The notes beneath the pieces were generated by a model that was not told the DNA's origin, did not search any database, and saw only the letters and a program-made list of their open reading frames with translations. A stretch of 5,412 bases of DNA from positions 1 to 5,412 of the forward strand of contig JALVYZ010000008.1 in NCBI GenBank assembly GCA_027037705.1. Direction: 5' to 3'. Below are positions 1 to 5,412 of this stretch, piece after piece (the stretch's first letter is position 1; the number at the start of each line of letters is the position of its first letter). The position numbers were made by a program, and so were the translations under genes. This stretch comes from a bacterium (GTDB lineage: Bacteria > DYJV01 > JALVYZ01).

Positions 1-752
1 CGGACATTAAAGTCTTGAATCAAGGAATTAGAAATGCACAAGACGCTATTTCATTAATTCAAACTGCTGACGGTGCATTAAGTGTTATTGATGAAAAATT
101 AATTAGAATGAAAGAACTCGCTGAACAGGCTGCTACTGGTACTTATACTTCTGTTCAGAGACTTATGATTGATTCTGAATATCAACAAATGGCATCAGAA
201 ATCACAAGAATTGCTAATGCAACAGACTTTAATGGAATTAAATTACTTGACGGAACTTTATCAAGTAATTACATCAATCCTGCACAATGGAGTAATGATC
301 ATGATGGAAGTGAATTAGATGCAACTGGTCCATTAAAAATTCACTTTGGGACTGGAAATGATTCATCAGAAGATTACTATTTTATAGCTATTGGAAGTGC
401 AACTGCATCTTCTCTTGGAGTTGGAAACTCTGTAAGTGCAACTAAAGCTGGTTATACAATTAGTACACAATCTGCTGCTCAAGCTGCTCTTTCTGCTCTT
501 GATGAAGCTATCCAATCTAAAGATAGAATTAGAGCAGCACTTGGAGCAATACAAAACAGATTAGAAAACACAATTACAAATTTATCAATTCAAGCAGAAA
601 ACCTACAAGCAGCTGAATCCAGAATATCAGATGTTGATGTTGCTACTGAAATGACAGAATTTGTAAGAAATCAAATACTTGCACAATCTGGTGTTGCAAT
701 GCTTGCGCAAGCAAATAGTTTACCTCAATTAGCATTACAACTTCTTGGATAG
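1..752 (+). CDS. fliC: Flagellin, 5'-truncated by the window edge
   Basis: Structural subunit of the flagellar filament, exported through the flagellar type III apparatus and polymerised outside the cell. The frame is open from base 3 with no stop back to the edge. The leucine codon TTG at 15 is internal, not a start: the residues before it (DIKV) continue the usual flagellin N-terminal helix. Against Salmonella FliC about 55 N-terminal residues are missing. The visible part runs through the N-terminal D1 helices (ALSVIDEKLIRMKELAEQ, then DFNGIKLLDG at about 231-260), a short variable middle (about 260-470, including KIHFGTGNDSSEDYYFIAIG), and the conserved C-terminal D1/D0 helices (ESRISDVDVATEMTEF and ending NSLPQLALQLLG). 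The whole protein would be about 300 residues, so the outer D2/D3 domains are essentially absent. Ala- and Gln-rich composition and a GC content visibly above the rest of the window fit a highly expressed gene. The promoter is outside the window. The family call is near certain; the symbol is by family only. Confidence 0.97.
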   Translation, partial: DIKVLNQGIRNAQDAISLIQTADGALSVIDEKLIRMKELAEQAATGTYTSVQRLMIDSEYQQMASEITRIANATDFNGIKLLDGTLSSNYINPAQWSNDHDGSELDATGPLKIHFGTGNDSSEDYYFIAIGSATASSLGVGNSVSATKAGYTISTQSAAQAALSALDEAIQSKDRIRAALGAIQNRLENTITNLSIQAENLQAAESRISDVDVATEMTEFVRNQILAQSGVAMLAQANSLPQLALQLLG

Positions 753-754
753 TT

Positions 755-800
755 TAAAAGAATCCTGAATCATTCTAAAACATGATTCAGGATTCTTTTA
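755..800. terminator. Bidirectional intrinsic terminator between convergent genes
   Basis: A perfect 19-bp inverted repeat (755-773 with 782-800) encloses an 8-nt loop (774-781). The stem carries A-rich and T-rich ends (AAAAGAATCCTGAATCA on the left arm). On the + strand the stem ends in TTTTA and is followed by TCTTTT, the U-tract expected behind flagellin, whose stop lies 2 nt before the repeat. On the - strand the stem also ends in CTTTTA, so it can serve the leftward operon. The last residues and stop codon of the Nudix gene lie inside the hairpin. This is inferred from symmetry and position; no termination has been shown. Confidence 0.88.
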
Positions 801-1279
801 TCTTTTAAAAATTCATCAAGAATTCTTGATGTAGCTCCCCATATTAAATTATTTTTATAATAATAAAAAGTATTATAATAAATTCTTCCTTCAATCTTTA
901 AAGGAACTCTAACTCTAAATTTACCATTTAATAAATGTTCTATAGGCACAATTAAAATTTTTTCAACTTCTTCTTCGCAAATATTAAAAACTAATTTTTC
1001 TTTTTTGGATTTACCAATAAATGGGACAACATCAATATGGGTGACAAGAGTTTGAAAATGGTTCATTTCCCCTAAAATTACTATATCATCAGGTTTAACT
1101 CCAATTTCTTCTTCAGTTTCTCTTAACGCAGTATCCACAAAAGAACTATCATATTTATCATCAAAAATCCCTCCTGGAAATGAAACTTCACCAGGATGGA
1201 TATTTAAATTTTTATTTCTTTTAATAAATATAATTGATTTATTGTAAATTAAAATTAAGACTGCTGCTTTTTTTATCAT
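770..1279 (-). CDS. Nudix hydrolase, CoA pyrophosphatase (NudL-like) subfamily
   Basis: Predicted cytosolic Mg/Mn-dependent pyrophosphohydrolase of 169 aa. Family relatives (E. coli NudL, NUDT7) split CoA or acyl-CoA into phosphopantetheine and 3',5'-ADP. Seen: a first strand IIFIKRN (16-22), the CoA-type signature HPGEVSFPGG (28-37), and a Nudix box from G37 to V61 with ALRETEEEIGV. The metal-binding glutamates are probably E54, E57 and E58. DVVPFIG follows at about 83-89, and IWGATSRIL near the C-terminus matches the WGxT motif of NudL. The Nudix box has one residue more between GG and RE than E. coli NudL, and the N-terminus is about 30 residues shorter. ATG at 1277-1279 is preceded directly by an in-frame TAA, so no longer start is possible; no good Shine-Dalgarno is visible. 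The start is 8 nt after the aminotransferase stop. The C-terminal codons form the terminator hairpin. Substrate specificity is inferred from motifs. Confidence 0.92.
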   Translation of the reverse strand: MIKKAAVLILIYNKSIIFIKRNKNLNIHPGEVSFPGGIFDDKYDSSFVDTALRETEEEIGVKPDDIVILGEMNHFQTLVTHIDVVPFIGKSKKEKLVFNICEEEVEKILIVPIEHLLNGKFRVRVPLKIEGRIYYNTFYYYKNNLIWGATSRILDEFLKDKRILNHVLE

Positions 1280-1287
1280 TTATACAA

Positions 1288-2454
1288 TCATAATACTCTC
1301 TTAATTCCTCTAATTGCCTGTTGAATCCTTAGTTCATTCTCTACAAGAGCAAATCTCACATATCCTTCACCATATTCTCCAAAGCCAATGCCGGGAGACA
1401 CTGCAACTTTTGCCTCTTTAATTAAAAATTTAGAAAACTCTAACGAACCCATTTCCTTATATTGCTCTGGTATTTCAGCCCAGACAAACATTGTTGCTTT
1501 AGGTGGATTGACTTTCCATCCAATTCTATTTAAACCGTCAATTAGTTTGTCTCTTCTTCTACGATATATTTCACAAATTTCAGCTATGCAACTATCATCT
1601 GAGTTAAGAGCATGAATTGATGCAATTTGTAAAGGCTGGAAAACTCCATAATCCAAATAACTTTTCAATCTTGCAAGAGCATGAATTAAAGTTTTATTAC
1701 CAACAGCAAATCCTATTCGCCAACCTGCCATACTATAACTTTTACTCATAGAATAAAACTCAACACAAACATCTTTAGCTCCTTTTACCTGAAGAATACT
1801 TGGAGGTTCATACCCATCAAAAGAAATATCCGCATATGCAAAATCATGAATAACATACATATTATATTCTTTTGCAAACTCAACAATTTTTTCAAAAAAT
1901 TTAATGTCAACACTTCTTGTTGTAGGATTATGAGGATATGATAAAACAAGAACCTTTGGAGGAGGCCATGAAGCTTTTATTGTTTTTTCGAGATTAAAAA
2001 TAAATTCTTCTTCCTCGCTTAATGGTAATGTTCTAACATCCCCACCAGCTATAACAACAGAATAAAAATGAATTGGATAAAATGGATCTGGAACTATAAC
2101 AGAAGTTCCTGGATTAGTGATAGCTAAAATTAAATGAGCAAATCCTTCTTTTACCCCAATTGTTGTGACTGCTTCTGTTTCAGGATCAAGGTCAACATTA
2201 TATTTTTTTTTATATCTATTACAAATTGCCAATCTTAATTTATATATACCCTTTGAAGCAGAATATCTATGATTTCTTGGATTATATAGAGCTTCTGCTG
2301 CTTTATCAACAATATGCTGTGGGGTTGGTATATCAGGATTACCCATTCCTAAATCAACAATATCTTCACCTTCTCTCCTTAACTTTAATTTTAAATCATT
2401 AACAATTGAAAATACATAGGGTGGGAGTCGCTTAATTCTATAAAACTCTTCCAC
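1288..2454 (-). CDS. alaC: Alanine aminotransferase, AlaC-type (class I PLP enzyme)
   Basis: Cytosolic PLP-dependent transaminase, expected to exchange the amino group between alanine and 2-oxoglutarate (pyruvate/glutamate). It follows E. coli AlaC along its whole length. With a GTG start at 2452-2454 it is 388 aa. Visible landmarks: [12 protein letters not shown] (4-15), [11 protein letters not shown] (35-45), the NPT motif at N176, HDFAYADI with pyridine-binding D204 and Y207, [15 protein letters not shown] with the Schiff-base lysine K238, [10 protein letters not shown], and VRFALVEN with substrate-carboxylate arginine R367. The start was chosen because GGAGG (2460-2464) sits 5 nt before this GTG, one base after the cyclase stop. 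In-frame ATGs at 2469 and 2466 (MMEV) have no Shine-Dalgarno. The frame is open to an ATG at 2529, but that extension overlaps the cyclase and is absent from relatives. Relatives include LL-diaminopimelate and other aminotransferases, so substrate is less certain than family. Confidence 0.92.
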   Translation of the reverse strand: MEEFYRIKRLPPYVFSIVNDLKLKLRREGEDIVDLGMGNPDIPTPQHIVDKAAEALYNPRNHRYSASKGIYKLRLAICNRYKKKYNVDLDPETEAVTTIGVKEGFAHLILAITNPGTSVIVPDPFYPIHFYSVVIAGGDVRTLPLSEEEEFIFNLEKTIKASWPPPKVLVLSYPHNPTTRSVDIKFFEKIVEFAKEYNMYVIHDFAYADISFDGYEPPSILQVKGAKDVCVEFYSMSKSYSMAGWRIGFAVGNKTLIHALARLKSYLDYGVFQPLQIASIHALNSDDSCIAEICEIYRRRRDKLIDGLNRIGWKVNPPKATMFVWAEIPEQYKEMGSLEFSKFLIKEAKVAVSPGIGFGEYGEGYVRFALVENELRIQQAIRGIKRVL

Positions 2455-2455
2455 A

Positions 2456-3787
2456 TTAACCTCCATCATGTAAAAAAATATTATTTTTTCCTTTATGGTT
2501 TTTAACAGTATAAAGAGCCTCATCTGCAAATCTCAACAAATCATCTTCATTTTTTATTAATTCTTCTTTTCCTACAAATGAGCTCATTCCAATACTGACT
2601 GTTACATTAATTTTATTTAATTCATACCAAAAATCAAATGATTTTATATTATTTAAAATTCTTTCTGCAATTTTTATTAAATCATTATCTGTAGCATTAG
2701 GTAGGATTAAAATAAATTCATCTCCTCCATATCTTGATACAATATCTATATTTCTTACACTGTTTAAAATTATTTTAGCAACATTCTTTAATACAAAATC
2801 ACCTGCAAGATGACCATAAGTATCATTTACATTTTTAAAATCATCAATATCTATTATTATTAAACCCAATGGTGTATTATATCTTTTACTCTCAAGATAC
2901 TTTAATTTTAACATTTCCCTAAAATACCTAAAATTAAAAACTCCAGTTAATTCATCTCTTATTGAAAGTTCTTTAAGTTTTTTATTTACATCTCTTAATT
3001 CTATTTCTAACAATTTTCTTTTTGTTATATCATTTACAAATCCCTGTAAGGAAATATCATCATCATACTTTATACGATTTAAAAATAATTCAACATAAAT
3101 GGTTTGATCATCTTTTCTTTTTAATTTAGCCTCTAATGGTAACTTAACAATTTCATTATTTATTATTTTTAAACTTATATCATCAAATATTTCCCTATAT
3201 TTTTCACCTAATATTTGAGTGAAATTTAAATCTTTTAATCTTTTTTCAGAATATCCTATTAACTCTTGAAACTTTTTATTAAAATATATAAATTTATTAT
3301 TTTTTATAATAAACATCCCTATTGATGCATTTTCTAATAAACTTCTAAACCTTTCTTTTTGTTTTTCTAATTCTTTTTTAAATAATATTAAGTTTGATAC
3401 ATCAAAGAGATATCCAGCTGTACCAACTTCTTTCCCATTTTTATAAATTAAACTTGCATTAACTAAAAAAGGAATTTCTTCTCCATATCTTGTTAAACCA
3501 ACTGTTTCATAATCTACTAATTTTCCAACTCCACCATATTCTTTGCTTTTTAATAATCTCATTATTTTTCGAGCTTCTTCTATCCCTCCTTTATAAAGAT
3601 CACCAACAAAAATTTTTTCTTTAAATTCATTCAAAGGATATCCAAATTTCTCCTCAAAAGTTTTATTAGCATATGTAATATAGCCTTTTTTATCACATTG
3701 GATTATTACGGATGGAGAAATATCAAAAAGTATTTTAAACTCATTTAAATTTTGTTTACAGGAAAAAATTTTCTGAAAAAAATTCAT
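2456..3787 (-). CDS. PAS-PAS-GGDEF diguanylate cyclase
   Basis: Predicted cytosolic enzyme of 443 aa that joins two GTP into cyclic di-GMP. There is no signal peptide or membrane segment. Domains: PAS 1 (about 17-130, with [23 protein letters not shown]), PAS 2 (about 145-256, with [21 protein letters not shown] and ending [10 protein letters not shown]), a short helical linker rich in K/E/L (about 256-276), and a GGDEF domain (about 277-440). The domain starts with [13 protein letters not shown] and carries [14 protein letters not shown] and RYGGDEF. GGDEF (354-358) is intact, and D313, N321 and D330 fit the metal- and guanine-binding positions of PleD. The inhibitory site RxxD (R345-D348) lies exactly five residues before GGDEF, so product inhibition is likely. 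There is no EAL domain. AAAGG lies 6 nt before the ATG, over the apt stop. The signal sensed by the PAS domains cannot be told; no heme or flavin motif was recognised. Confidence 0.95.
   Translation of the reverse strand: MNFFQKIFSCKQNLNEFKILFDISPSVIIQCDKKGYITYANKTFEEKFGYPLNEFKEKIFVGDLYKGGIEEARKIMRLLKSKEYGGVGKLVDYETVGLTRYGEEIPFLVNASLIYKNGKEVGTAGYLFDVSNLILFKKELEKQKERFRSLLENASIGMFIIKNNKFIYFNKKFQELIGYSEKRLKDLNFTQILGEKYREIFDDISLKIINNEIVKLPLEAKLKRKDDQTIYVELFLNRIKYDDDISLQGFVNDITKRKLLEIELRDVNKKLKELSIRDELTGVFNFRYFREMLKLKYLESKRYNTPLGLIIIDIDDFKNVNDTYGHLAGDFVLKNVAKIILNSVRNIDIVSRYGGDEFILILPNATDNDLIKIAERILNNIKSFDFWYELNKINVTVSIGMSSFVGKEELIKNEDDLLRFADEALYTVKNHKGKNNIFLHDGG
2460..2464 (-). promoter_or_regulatory. 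Shine-Dalgarno deciding the aminotransferase GTG start
   Basis: GGAGG on the - strand, spanning the last two sense codons (GGA GGT) of the cyclase gene. It is followed by TTAAT, which contains the cyclase TAA stop, and then GTG. The 5-nt spacing makes GTG at 2454 the best start and suggests that translation of the two genes is coupled. Confidence 0.75.
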
Positions 3788-3796
3788 ATTGAACCT

Positions 3797-4312
3797 TTAA
3801 AATTTCAATAAAGAATATACATTATAGTCTTTTAGTTTCTCTCTCCCTTTTAAAAATTCTAACTCACATAAAAATCCACATTCAACAACGACTCCTCCTA
3901 ACCTTTCTACTAATTCTATTGTAGCTCTAACTGTCCCTCCAGTAGCAAGCAAATCATCAACAATAATTACTTTATCTCCTTTTTTTATTGCATCTTTATG
4001 AATTTCTAAAATATCTTTCCCATATTCTAATTCATATTCTGCAGTTATCTTTTCTCCTGGCAATTTTCCCTTTTTTCTTATAAGAACAATCCCTTTACAT
4101 AACTTATATGCTAATGCAGCACCTATTAAAAAACCTCTTGCTTCTATTCCTACAATATACTTAAAATCTGTATTAATATACCTATTCCCAAATAAATCTA
4201 CTGCTTTTTGAAAACCTGCTGCATCATTTAATAAAGTTGAAATATCTTTAAAAACTATACCAGGCTTAGGAAAATCAATAATATCTCTTATTTTTTTCTT
4301 TAAATTTTCCAT
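3797..4312 (-). CDS. apt: Adenine phosphoribosyltransferase
   Basis: Cytosolic purine salvage enzyme that makes AMP and pyrophosphate from adenine and PRPP. With ATG at 4310-4312 it is 171 aa, a normal length. Seen: the N-terminal signature [13 protein letters not shown] (13-25), [10 protein letters not shown] (55-64), the mobile catalytic loop beginning [11 protein letters not shown] (79-89), and the PRPP-binding loop [13 protein letters not shown] (115-127). The start was chosen because GAGG (4322-4325) lies 9 nt upstream and [11 protein letters not shown] fits the family. An in-frame ATG at 4325-4327 would add MRYIT and overlap the sigma-factor stop as ATGA, but it has no Shine-Dalgarno. 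The gene follows the sigma factor by 11 nt and precedes the cyclase by 9 nt. In many bacteria apt lies beside the (p)ppGpp synthase gene; none is seen here. It is standard in all motifs. Confidence 0.97.
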   Translation of the reverse strand: MENLKKKIRDIIDFPKPGIVFKDISTLLNDAAGFQKAVDLFGNRYINTDFKYIVGIEARGFLIGAALAYKLCKGIVLIRKKGKLPGEKITAEYELEYGKDILEIHKDAIKKGDKVIIVDDLLATGGTVRATIELVERLGGVVVECGFLCELEFLKGREKLKDYNVYSLLKF

Positions 4313-4321
4313 AGTTATATA

Positions 4322-4325
4322 CCTC
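4322..4325 (-). promoter_or_regulatory. Shine-Dalgarno supporting the shorter apt start
   Basis: GAGG (GAGGT if the next base is counted) on the - strand overlaps the end of the sigma-factor gene, including part of its TGA stop. It lies 9 nt before ATG 4312. It supports that start over ATG 4327, which has only TTTTTTGG directly in front. Confidence 0.55.
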
Positions 4326-5151
4326 ATCCAAAAAATTCAGGCTTAACTTTCAACAAATAAAATCTTAATTTACTTAATGCATTTTCTTCTATTTGTCTAA
4401 TCCTTTCTCTTGTTAAATTCATTGTTTTTCCTATTTCTTCTAATGTCATTGGAGCTTCATCTATTAAACCAAATCTCATAATAATAATTCTTCTTTCTTT
4501 TTCTGTTAAAACATTGAGCCATTTAAATAAATTTTCAAATAATTCCCTTCTCTCATATGATTTAATTGGATCAATTACATTACTATTCTTTATTAATTCT
4601 TCTAAACATGCATTATCAGAATCAGAATAGTTTAATGAGTATAAATTTTTCCCTTTTTCAATAAAGTCCTCAATTTTACCTAAATCTATTCCTACCTTAT
4701 TTGCTGCTTCAATTTTATCATTTAATGAAAGTGTTTTATTATGATTAAGTATTTTAAAAAAACATCTCAAAATATCATCAATATGAGAAGGTATTTTTAT
4801 AATTGAATTAGAATTTATCGCTCTTTTTATTCTCTGTTTTATCCACCATGCAGCATAAGTAGAAAATTTTATCCCTCTATTTATGTCATATTTATCAACT
4901 GCTTTTATTAGACCAATATTTCCTTCAGAAATTAAATCAAGGATTGAAATGTTTGGCATATTTTTATGCAAATTTTTTGCTATATTAACCACTAATTTTA
5001 AATATGCATTTATTATTTTTTCTTTAGCATCTTTAGCATCTTTAGCACCTTTTTTTACTTTTATAAATAATTCAGATTCTTCTTCTTTAGAAAGATCTGG
5101 AATTTTATTTACTTCATTTAAATATTTTTGTAATATATTATTATTGGACAT
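4324..5151 (-). CDS. Sigma-70 family RNA polymerase sigma factor, group 2-like
   Basis: Directs RNA polymerase to promoters. It is 275 aa with regions 1.2 to 4 but no region 1.1 or long insert, so it is smaller than usual primary sigma factors and near RpoS-type size. Order: region 1.2 ([20 protein letters not shown], 6-25), a short KDA-repeat linker (35-45), region 2 with LVVNIAKN (53-60), [18 protein letters not shown] (72-89) and [18 protein letters not shown] (95-112), region 3 from IPSHIDD (120-126), a finger-like stretch around LEELIKNSN, and region 4 (212-263) with [20 protein letters not shown]. The -35 helix TRERIRQ is canonical and the W102-W103 pair is kept. The position matching sigma70 T440 in the -10 helix is lysine (K109), which argues against the main housekeeping factor. 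The ATG overlaps the upstream SH3 gene by 11 nt and has no clear Shine-Dalgarno, so coupled translation is likely. Whether it acts in stress, motility or growth is unknown. Confidence 0.95.
   Translation of the reverse strand: MSNNNILQKYLNEVNKIPDLSKEEESELFIKVKKGAKDAKDAKEKIINAYLKLVVNIAKNLHKNMPNISILDLISEGNIGLIKAVDKYDINRGIKFSTYAAWWIKQRIKRAINSNSIIKIPSHIDDILRCFFKILNHNKTLSLNDKIEAANKVGIDLGKIEDFIEKGKNLYSLNYSDSDNACLEELIKNSNVIDPIKSYERRELFENLFKWLNVLTEKERRIIIMRFGLIDEAPMTLEEIGKTMNLTRERIRQIEENALSKLRFYLLKVKPEFFG
5022..5048 (-). repeat. Three tandem 9-bp repeats inside the sigma-factor gene
   Basis: CTTTAGCAT occurs at 5022-5030 and 5031-5039, then CTTTAGCAC at 5040-5048 with one mismatch. The length is a multiple of three, so copy changes keep the frame. 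On the coding strand it gives the run AKDAKDAKE in the linker between regions 1.2 and 2.1. Confidence 0.9.
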
Positions 5152-5412
5152 TTTTGAAATTATTTATAATTACATTATTTTTATCTATCCATCCTTTTTT
5201 TCCATCTTGTAACATTACATATAAAAAATCTTTATGTTTTTCAAGAACATAAATTTTTACTCCCTGGTTTACAGTAGATATTATTTTATTTTTTTTATTA
5301 AAATCACTAAAAAGCTTACTTTCATCATTTATAACATATCCAAATTTTAAATAATTAAAAGAATAATAACTCCATAGGAAATTCAAAATAAATATTAAAA
5401 ATAATATAAATG
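5141..5412 (-). CDS. Membrane-anchored SH3-domain protein, N-terminus outside the window (possibly BatE-like)
   Basis: Only the C-terminal 89 residues are present. The frame is open to the window edge: the TTG at 5384-5386 is an internal leucine, and upstream codons read a hydrophobic run FILFLIFILNFLW, so a transmembrane helix starts the visible part. A short aromatic stretch (SYYSFNYLKFGYV) follows, then a bacterial SH3-like domain: VINDESKLFSDF, STVNQGVKIYVLEKHKDFLYV and DGKKGWIDKNNVI, with the usual 'GxKxxVLE...W/F..V...DGKKGWI' pattern. The stop lies 11 nt inside the sigma-factor gene. A TM helix followed by a C-terminal SH3 domain is seen in BatE/BatD-type proteins of aerotolerance operons, where TPRs precede the TM. 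That identity is an inference, since no TPR or Bat domain is visible. Other membrane SH3 proteins remain possible. Confidence 0.75.
   Translation of the reverse strand, partial: FILFLIFILNFLWSYYSFNYLKFGYVINDESKLFSDFNKKNKIISTVNQGVKIYVLEKHKDFLYVMLQDGKKGWIDKNNVIINNFKNVQ

Noticed and set aside
366-554. 62-aa open frame on the - strand inside flagellin
   Set aside because: It is Ser/Cys-rich, resembles no known protein, and lies wholly antisense to conserved flagellin sequence; it is a shadow frame.
1388-1615. 75-aa open frame on the + strand opposite the aminotransferase
   Set aside because: It is antisense to the conserved AlaC C-terminal region, has no convincing start signal and no recognisable motif.
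2455-2529. Hydrophobic N-terminal extension of the aminotransferase that could be a signal or membrane anchor
   Set aside because: It coincides with the end of the cyclase reading frame, has no Shine-Dalgarno at its ATG, and AlaC relatives lack it.
3788-3796. Possible promoter between apt and the cyclase gene
   Set aside because: The gap is 9 nt, and AT-rich -10 look-alikes occur everywhere in this sequence, so none can be supported.
5022-5048. Tandem repeats as a possible CRISPR or replication iteron
   Set aside because: The units are only 9 bp, directly adjacent with no spacers, in frame within a conserved gene, and only three in number.
4883-5212. 109-aa hydrophobic open frame on the + strand, looking like a small membrane protein
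   Set aside because: Its Phe/Ile/Leu-rich character comes from reading the Lys/Asn-rich sigma factor in antisense. The sense frame has strong family conservation.

Overview
This is a strongly AT-rich, gene-dense bacterial window. It holds the 3' part of a flagellin gene on the + strand, converging on a run of six tightly packed genes on the - strand. Flagellin, a sigma-70 family factor and a PAS-PAS-GGDEF diguanylate cyclase point to a motile, flagellated bacterium. The partial gene at the right edge resembles the end of a BatE-type aerotolerance protein, which hints at a Gram-negative-type cell. The phylum cannot be settled from this window. The low GC and gene mix would fit a deep-branching or candidate-phylum lineage (an Elusimicrobiota/Omnitrophota-like origin is only a guess).

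Layout. Positions 1-752 (+) are a flagellin missing about 55 N-terminal residues. Positions 755-800 are a perfect 19-bp inverted repeat between the converging genes, read as a bidirectional terminator. It also encodes the last residues of the neighbouring Nudix protein. Reading leftwards on the - strand from the right edge, the genes are: a membrane-anchored SH3-domain protein (C-terminal part only), a 275-aa sigma-70 family factor, adenine phosphoribosyltransferase (apt), the PAS-PAS-GGDEF diguanylate cyclase, an AlaC-type alanine aminotransferase, and a CoA-pyrophosphatase-type (NudL-like) Nudix hydrolase. Neighbours overlap or lie 1-11 nt apart, so they are very probably one operon read towards the flagellin gene. 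Its promoter lies beyond the right edge. No stretch of 300 bases lacks a gene.

How the genes may work together. The operon mixes regulators (sigma factor, c-di-GMP synthase) with nucleotide and cofactor housekeeping (adenine salvage, CoA/nucleotide pyrophosphate hydrolysis) and alanine/pyruvate exchange. A link between the cyclase and motility is plausible because c-di-GMP commonly controls the switch between swimming and attachment. The converging layout is only circumstantial support. Every gene belongs to a known family, and I see no clearly new system, CRISPR array, mobile element, tRNA or rRNA. The points most worth a second look are the divergent -10 recognition helix of the sigma factor and its co-transcription with the cyclase, the terminator built into coding sequence, and the start codons set by Shine-Dalgarno sequences inside upstream genes.
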